The notes under the pieces: model-generated
Database searches by the model: none
What the model saw: the letters and a program-made list of their open reading frames with translations, nothing else
What the model was told of the DNA's origin: nothing
Part shown: positions 59,381 to 64,000 of the stretch, in pieces
How the letters are laid out: each line of letters opens with the position of its first letter
Numbering within the stretch: the stretch's first letter is position 1
Made by a program: the position numbers and the translations under genes
Assembly: GCA_046635845.1 (NCBI GenBank)
Contig: JAQQXN010000001.1
From: UBA168 sp011055275
GTDB taxonomy: Archaea > Thermoproteota > Thermoprotei_A > Marsarchaeales > UBA168
Strand: one strand, 5' to 3'
DNA length: 64,000 nucleotides

Positions 59381-61276
59381 CTAGGCTAAAAATCGTGAGG
59401 TTTTGCAGCTTCCATCTTGGTTTATGACCGTCTTCTTGAGCTCCGACGGAGCTCTCCAGAGCTTCCCATCATAGCTTAGTTCTGATCCGTCATAAAGCGT
59501 TATGCTCCCGGTTCCGAAGGCCTTTGCCTCTCCCTCGGTGGGTATCACGTGTCCTTCCCTGATGAAGATCGGGTAGGGCATGTCTGAGCTTATCCAAGCT
59601 GGCCCCTCGATCACCTTGCAACTCCAGAAGTCTGCCCACTTGCCCTTTGGAAGGTAAACTTTCCTGGAGCCTTCGTATATCTGGGGTGCGTAAAGGAGAC
59701 CTGACCCAACCATGTACTCATCAAGGATGCCGTACGTTTTGGGGTCGTCTTGGAACTCGTAGAGGAGGGGTCTGACGATCGGGTGCCCGGTTTCATGAGC
59801 TTCCCTTGCCAGCGAATAGATGTAGGGTAAAAACTTCTGCCTTAGCGCTATCGCCTCCTTTATCTCTTCCTCGTTGTAAAAGCTGAAGGGCTCCTGGTCG
59901 TTTCCCGACTTCTCCTTGTGATTTCTGTAAAGCGGGAAGAACAAGGCGGCCCTGTAGTACTTGAGGACCAGCGATGGGTTGCTTCTTCCGGCAAAGCCTC
60001 CCAGGTCGCAACCCACGAAGGGAATACCCGATATGGAGAGAGAAAGCACCAGGGAGAGCTGCAGGGGTATGGCCTCCTCGGTGCTGGAGTTGTCTCCAGT
60101 CCATATCATGGCGTACTTCTGTATGCCCGCGTATCCCGCGCGGCTCAGCACAAAGGGCTTGTCGGTTATGGTCTTCAGGGCTTCATAGGTCGACATTGCC
60201 TCGAAGTAAGGGTAGGCATTGCGCACAAGCTCATGCCTTATCTTTCTCCCATCGTCGAGCTTGTGCACGACAGGGCCGCGGAAGTCGTGCTCCTGCGTCA
60301 GGGTGGCAGGTTCGTTCATGTCAAGCCATATGCCATCGACGCCCTGCTCAGCCCACTTCCTTATCTCGGATCCCCACCAGTTCCTGCACCCGTCATTGAA
60401 GAAGTCCGGAAAAACGCAGGTGCCCGGCCACATCCTGTCAACGTAGAGGTTTCCGTCCTGAAGTTCGCAGAAGTGGCCCATGCCGCTAAGGAAGGGCTCG
60501 TATCCCTGCTCCGCCCTTATGGCGTGATCCACGATGGTCACGACCTTAACTCCCGTTCTGTGGGCTTCTTCAAGCATGCGCTTTGGTTCTGGAAAGCTCT
60601 CCCCCCAAGTGAAGTCCTTATACTTTTCCATGTAGTCTATGTCGAGGTAAATGGCGGCTAGGTCTATTCCCTTTTCTTTGTGCTTTTTTATTATGTCGAT
60701 CACGTAGTCCTGCGGGAAGTACGTGTACCTTGACGCTTGGTAACCGAACGCCCAAAGCGGGGGATCGAGTGGCTTTCCAGTGAGCTCCACGTATTGCTCG
60801 ACAACCTCTTGAACGGAAGGGCCGTCGAAGACGAAGAGCTCAAGCTCAAGCTGCGGAATCGTCACGATTACCTGATCGTAGCGCGTTATGCCAAAGTCAA
60901 AAGTCATCTTAGATGGGGAGTTAAAGAAGAATCCCCTTGCCTTCCCGTTTTCTATAGAGATGAAGAATGGGATGGATACGTACATGGGATCTGTTCCCCA
61001 GCGGTAACCGTACGCGTCCGTGTTCCACATGACCACCCTCGTCCTGCGTCTGTCTAGCTCAAAGGCCTTCTCGCCCAGGCCAAATAGGTGCTCGTCGATT
61101 CCCAAGGGCTTTGTGACCGTTAGGGAATCTTCCTGCTCCTTAAAGGAAAGCCCAAGGTTTGCGATCAGTTTCTGCTCGTCAGGAGCCCCGCTGAAGTCGA
61201 ACCTAACTACTGGCTTAGGGTTGTTTATTGAGATCCTGTGGGTTTTTCCCTTCGTTTCAACTGATATTTCGGTCAT
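59381..61276 (-). CDS. malA: GH31 alpha-glucosidase
   Basis: Cytoplasmic (no signal peptide) family 31 glycoside hydrolase releasing glucose from malto-oligosaccharides, or possibly xylose from alpha-xylosides. The catalytic nucleophile is Asp319 in GIWLDMNEPATL; the acid/base is the Asp of WTGDNSS; LAAIYLDIDYM and FVGCDLGGFAG are family blocks. The 631 aa correspond to compact archaeal MalA. It overlaps the stop of the GH13 gene by 4 nt and follows it in one operon. Alpha-glucosidase activity is the more likely because of the amylase neighbours. Confidence 0.9.
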   Translation of the reverse strand: MTEISVETKGKTHRISINNPKPVVRFDFSGAPDEQKLIANLGLSFKEQEDSLTVTKPLGIDEHLFGLGEKAFELDRRRTRVVMWNTDAYGYRWGTDPMYVSIPFFISIENGKARGFFFNSPSKMTFDFGITRYDQVIVTIPQLELELFVFDGPSVQEVVEQYVELTGKPLDPPLWAFGYQASRYTYFPQDYVIDIIKKHKEKGIDLAAIYLDIDYMEKYKDFTWGESFPEPKRMLEEAHRTGVKVVTIVDHAIRAEQGYEPFLSGMGHFCELQDGNLYVDRMWPGTCVFPDFFNDGCRNWWGSEIRKWAEQGVDGIWLDMNEPATLTQEHDFRGPVVHKLDDGRKIRHELVRNAYPYFEAMSTYEALKTITDKPFVLSRAGYAGIQKYAMIWTGDNSSTEEAIPLQLSLVLSLSISGIPFVGCDLGGFAGRSNPSLVLKYYRAALFFPLYRNHKEKSGNDQEPFSFYNEEEIKEAIALRQKFLPYIYSLAREAHETGHPIVRPLLYEFQDDPKTYGILDEYMVGSGLLYAPQIYEGSRKVYLPKGKWADFWSCKVIEGPAWISSDMPYPIFIREGHVIPTEGEAKAFGTGSITLYDGSELSYDGKLWRAPSELKKTVINQDGSCKTSRFLA

Positions 61277-62709
61277 AAGAATACGTCGGATTTGGCTTTA
61301 CGCTTTCCCCGTCGGTAGAACACGTCGTGCTTTCCGGATGGGCAAAAAGACGCGCGTGCCACGTCGGTCTCCATCTCGAGGCACTCTCCCCTCAATTTGA
61401 CGCTTCTTATGGCTCTGGGCCTCCGCAAGGCGTTTAGCTTGGTTACGAGATCGGAAAGAGCGGGCGCCGCGCTCCAATCCATGCATCTCCGGTTATCCGG
61501 GTCTGCGTTCCCTTCCATGGGTATCTCATCTCCGTAGTACAAGAGCGGCGTGCCCGGCAAAAAGTAGATGAGTACCAGCGCGGCCCTCATCTTATCTTTT
61601 AAAAGCGTGAAGGCCCTCGGCGTGTCATGCGTCCCTAAGAAGTTCCAAGAGTGGAGCGCGAAGGGGCGAGGGAACAATCTTCTCTGCTCAAGGATTACCT
61701 CTCTGAGATCTCTTGCGCTCGTCTGCCCCTGGAAAAACTTCATGATGGCATCCCACAACTGGTAGTTCATTACACCATCGACCGCGTTGAACCACATGTA
61801 GGGCTTTTCCCATACCTCGGCTATGATCGGCTTTGCGACGTAGTTCTTCAACTCCCATAGGCGGCACGGCGGTATGCCGGAAGCTACGTCTATCCTGAAC
61901 CCATCTACGCCGAAGGTTGACCAGTGCCTGAACACGTCCTTCATCCATTCTCCGGCGCCGTTGTAGTTAAGCTTCGGCATGGATTTAGCGTTGGCGAAGG
62001 TATCGTATCCTACCTCGTCCATGTAATACCACTCCCTGAACTTGCTGCCCCGAAGTGCCTCAAGGAAGTAGGGAGACCTTGAGCTCGTGTGATGCACTGG
62101 CATGTCAAGTATGACCTCAAGGCCCAAGCTGTGGGCTTTGCTGAGGAAGAGCGAAAAGGCGGCGTTCCCGCCCAGGTAATCGTCGACATTGAAGAAATCC
62201 ATCACATCGTACCTGTGATAAGAGGGCGACAAGAATATGGGCGTCAGGTAAACGGCCCCAAAGCCCAGTGCCTTCACGTGATCGAGCTTGTCTGCCATGG
62301 CCCTTAGGTCTGCTCCCTTTCTCTCTCTTCCCTGATCTCCTTCCTGATCTCTCACCTGCCTTTCTTCCTGGGTTACGCAAAGGAATCTATCCACGAAGAT
62401 CTGGTAAATGGAGGTAAAGTCCCTTTTCCGGCGCTTTGCCCTGCTTTGCGGGATCACGAGCGCGTTTTCGCTTCCCTGAGGGTCCGGATCTAGCAGCTGC
62501 TTTCCATCGATCTCATAGTGATAGCTGTACCTCCCAGGAGGAAGGGCGATGTTCGCGCAGATCTCCTGCCCGCACCACTTCAGCTCAACGGAGCCCCTGC
62601 TGTGAGCGTTAAAATCCCCTATCACGTAAGCTGACCTCCTGAAGCTTTCCGGCCTTGAAAACCTCACGAAGTAGTACCCATCACCCCTTTCCCATATGCT
62701 CACTGGCAT
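61273..62709 (-). CDS. GH13 alpha-amylase family enzyme (cyclomaltodextrinase/neopullulanase-like)
   Basis: A 478-aa cytoplasmic enzyme. An N-terminal beta domain of CBM48/CBM20-like type (about 1-80, YVIGDFNAHSRG) is followed by the barrel with region I DMPVHHTS, nucleophile Asp274 in GFRIDVASG, acid/base Glu298 in IIAEVWEK and region IV FLGTHDTPR. It hydrolyses alpha-1,4-glucans or cyclodextrins taken up by the cell. It is the first gene of the GH13-GH31 operon, divergent from the secreted GH57 amylase with 67 nt between, so the three are likely co-regulated. Confidence 0.88.
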   Translation of the reverse strand: MPVSIWERGDGYYFVRFSRPESFRRSAYVIGDFNAHSRGSVELKWCGQEICANIALPPGRYSYHYEIDGKQLLDPDPQGSENALVIPQSRAKRRKRDFTSIYQIFVDRFLCVTQEERQVRDQEGDQGRERKGADLRAMADKLDHVKALGFGAVYLTPIFLSPSYHRYDVMDFFNVDDYLGGNAAFSLFLSKAHSLGLEVILDMPVHHTSSRSPYFLEALRGSKFREWYYMDEVGYDTFANAKSMPKLNYNGAGEWMKDVFRHWSTFGVDGFRIDVASGIPPCRLWELKNYVAKPIIAEVWEKPYMWFNAVDGVMNYQLWDAIMKFFQGQTSARDLREVILEQRRLFPRPFALHSWNFLGTHDTPRAFTLLKDKMRAALVLIYFLPGTPLLYYGDEIPMEGNADPDNRRCMDWSAAPALSDLVTKLNALRRPRAIRSVKLRGECLEMETDVARASFCPSGKHDVFYRRGKRKAKSDVFL

Positions 62710-62751
62710 GCTTAACTAATATCGGTTGGCTTTTAGCCCTTGGGACAAGGG

Positions 62752-62760
62752 TTTTATTTC
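62752..62760 (+). promoter_or_regulatory. TATA-like box of the GH57 gene
   Basis: The sequence ttttatttc lies about 21-25 nt before ATG 62777, within the short divergent region shared with the GH13 gene. Confidence 0.45.
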
Positions 62761-62776
62761 AAAGCGAGAAGATCAT

Positions 62777-64000
62777 ATGAGACTTGCTTGGGCTTTTCTT
62801 GCGCTTTTACTGCTTCCCCTTCCGGGTGTCCTTGGCCAAGCCAGCGGTAACTTCGTCTTCTACGCCGATCCAGTAGCCGTCTCCGCACGCGGCGTCCTGC
62901 TTTACTCGTCGGCGCCGTTCGTGCTGGGCATCTATTCCTCGGGAAAGCTCGTGAACACCTTTATGCTTCCGGCTGGACAAAGCCGCGTAAGTCTTCCGCC
63001 AGGTGATTATCAGCTCAGAGCGGCAAGCAACGGGATAACGAGAAGTGCTGAGGTCGACGTCGTGAAGGACCCTAAGCCCATATACGTAGCAATCGTTTGG
63101 CACGACCATCAAGCACCGAACTTTTATCCCAATGGCACGTTTTTCTCCAATTACGCTTTCTATCATGTTTGTTCCGACGAGCTCCAGCCATACTACCGGT
63201 ACGGGGTTTACGCTTTCAAGGCGCAGGCTCTCCTTAACAATCCCGGCATAAACGTATCAGAGGAGGTATCTCCTCCTCTCTTGCTTCAGTGGGAAATCGC
63301 GACGAGCAAAGGATATGAATACCAGGGTTCGTACTATCCTCCTAATGGCACCTGCGCCAAAGAGGTTCGCTGGGTCATGGACACTTTTCTCAACCTTTCC
63401 AGAGAGGGAAGGGACGAGTGGTTAACCAGTTTTTACGCCCATCCTATCTCCGGATACATATTATCCCGCTACGGTTGGTTCAACCTGATGAAGGAAGACC
63501 TGATCATGGGAGAGAACATAACGGATTCGTTTACTGACGTTACTCAAAAGGGGGCGTGGTTGCCGGAAATGGCGTTCACGATGAAGGACGTGGACCTCTT
63601 GAACGAGAGCGGGATCAGGTTCACGGTACTCTCCTATGGCGAGTACCTGGGAGCTAAGGCTGGCCCCGGATATAAAAAGTCATCGCCTTTCCAGCCCTAC
63701 GTGGTCGAAGACCCCAGTACCGGGAAGACCATTGTGGCGTTTTTCAGGGACTCCGCCATATCTAACTACATAGCTTTTCAGAACAACGATGCCACCGCCC
63801 AGCAGGCAGCCCAGTCCGCTGAGGTTGTCGTTCGCATGATCTACAACGCCACAAATGGAACGTCTGGAGTTGTGACCATTGCCTTGGATGGGGAGAACTG
63901 GATCTTGGACTCGAGATATCCGTATAACTCGGCGCTCTTCCTCAACGACTTTTACGCCTTGCTGGACGAAGAGGAGGCCGAGGGCGTGATGGAGACGGTC
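62777..64000 (+). CDS. Secreted GH57 alpha-amylase/amylopullulanase (3' end outside the window)
   Basis: Signal peptide (LAWAFLALLLLPLPGVLG), a short beta domain (about 25-98), then a family 57 glycoside hydrolase barrel. The HxH motif is WHDHQAPN (His109, His111), the nucleophile region is WLPEMAFT (Glu about 263), and the acid/base region is IALDGENW (Asp about 371). The frame is still open at base 64000, after 408 codons. It would cleave starch-like polymers outside the cell and feed the GH13/GH31 pair. Confidence 0.9.
   Translation, partial: MRLAWAFLALLLLPLPGVLGQASGNFVFYADPVAVSARGVLLYSSAPFVLGIYSSGKLVNTFMLPAGQSRVSLPPGDYQLRAASNGITRSAEVDVVKDPKPIYVAIVWHDHQAPNFYPNGTFFSNYAFYHVCSDELQPYYRYGVYAFKAQALLNNPGINVSEEVSPPLLLQWEIATSKGYEYQGSYYPPNGTCAKEVRWVMDTFLNLSREGRDEWLTSFYAHPISGYILSRYGWFNLMKEDLIMGENITDSFTDVTQKGAWLPEMAFTMKDVDLLNESGIRFTVLSYGEYLGAKAGPGYKKSSPFQPYVVEDPSTGKTIVAFFRDSAISNYIAFQNNDATAQQAAQSAEVVVRMIYNATNGTSGVVTIALDGENWILDSRYPYNSALFLNDFYALLDEEEAEGVMETV

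Noticed and set aside
59918..60661. Long plus-strand open frame of 247 codons opposite the GH31 gene
   Set aside because: It is antisense to strongly conserved GH31 sequence, has no promoter or recognisable domain, and reflects codon bias of the real gene.

Overview
The window looks like the chromosome of a thermophilic, probably acidophilic archaeon of the Thermoproteota/TACK type with moderately high GC. The grounds are TATA-like boxes (cttataa, tttaaa) about 22-29 nt upstream of many start codons, which indicates leaderless mRNAs. TTG and GTG starts are frequent, secreted proteins are rich in N-x-S/T sequons, and family choices such as Trm5-type methyltransferase, GH57 amylase and decayed TnpB elements fit. 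The species cannot be named from sequence alone. No rRNA, tRNA or CRISPR array was found.

1-27.5 kb is a metabolic region. It holds a NitT/TauT-like ABC importer (ATPase plus fused double permease), a Gfo/Idh/MocA oxidoreductase, Trm5-like and hemerythrin-like genes, an MFS transporter, a Bcp-type peroxiredoxin, a MetE-like methyltransferase, and glycine cleavage genes gcvH-gcvPA-gcvPB with no gcvT nearby. These are followed by a PfkB sugar kinase, an APC permease, an Lrp-like regulator, xylulokinase, an ECF-S-like membrane protein, a polyprenyl synthase, a DUF72 protein, a COG0731 radical SAM protein, dihydrolipoamide dehydrogenase, Zn-alcohol dehydrogenase and xylose isomerase. XylA and XylB together suggest a bacterial-style pentose entry route. 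Several intergenic stretches carry decayed IS200/IS605 debris: two broken tnpB genes, a tnpA fragment and several right-end-like hairpins.

27.8-57.2 kb is the unusual part: a nearly co-directional cluster of surface and membrane proteins. It contains a membrane-anchored GH42-like protein with a changed acid/base position, a B12-type radical SAM protein, and a tight three-gene operon (coiled-coil protein, anchored Ig-like surface protein, 1081-aa FtsX-fold permease) whose members share short SHOCT-like cytoplasmic modules. Next come a YIP1 protein, two large OPT-like transporters, a giant fusion of an M28-peptidase-like ectodomain with an FtsX permease, a second anchored surface protein, a duplicated cytoplasmic protein, and an operon of minimal FtsX permease, Zn-ribbon protein, two MacB/LolD-type ATPases and a PqqD-like protein. 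I infer that these form one envelope machine in which two ATPases drive up to three FtsX-type subunits. Its substrate is unknown; surface polysaccharide or peptide handling is a guess from the neighbours.

57.2-64 kb concerns starch and oligosaccharide use: an anchored family-5 solute-binding protein whose segments appear circularly permuted, a GH31 alpha-glucosidase and GH13 amylase in one operon, and a divergent secreted GH57 amylase that runs off the window end.
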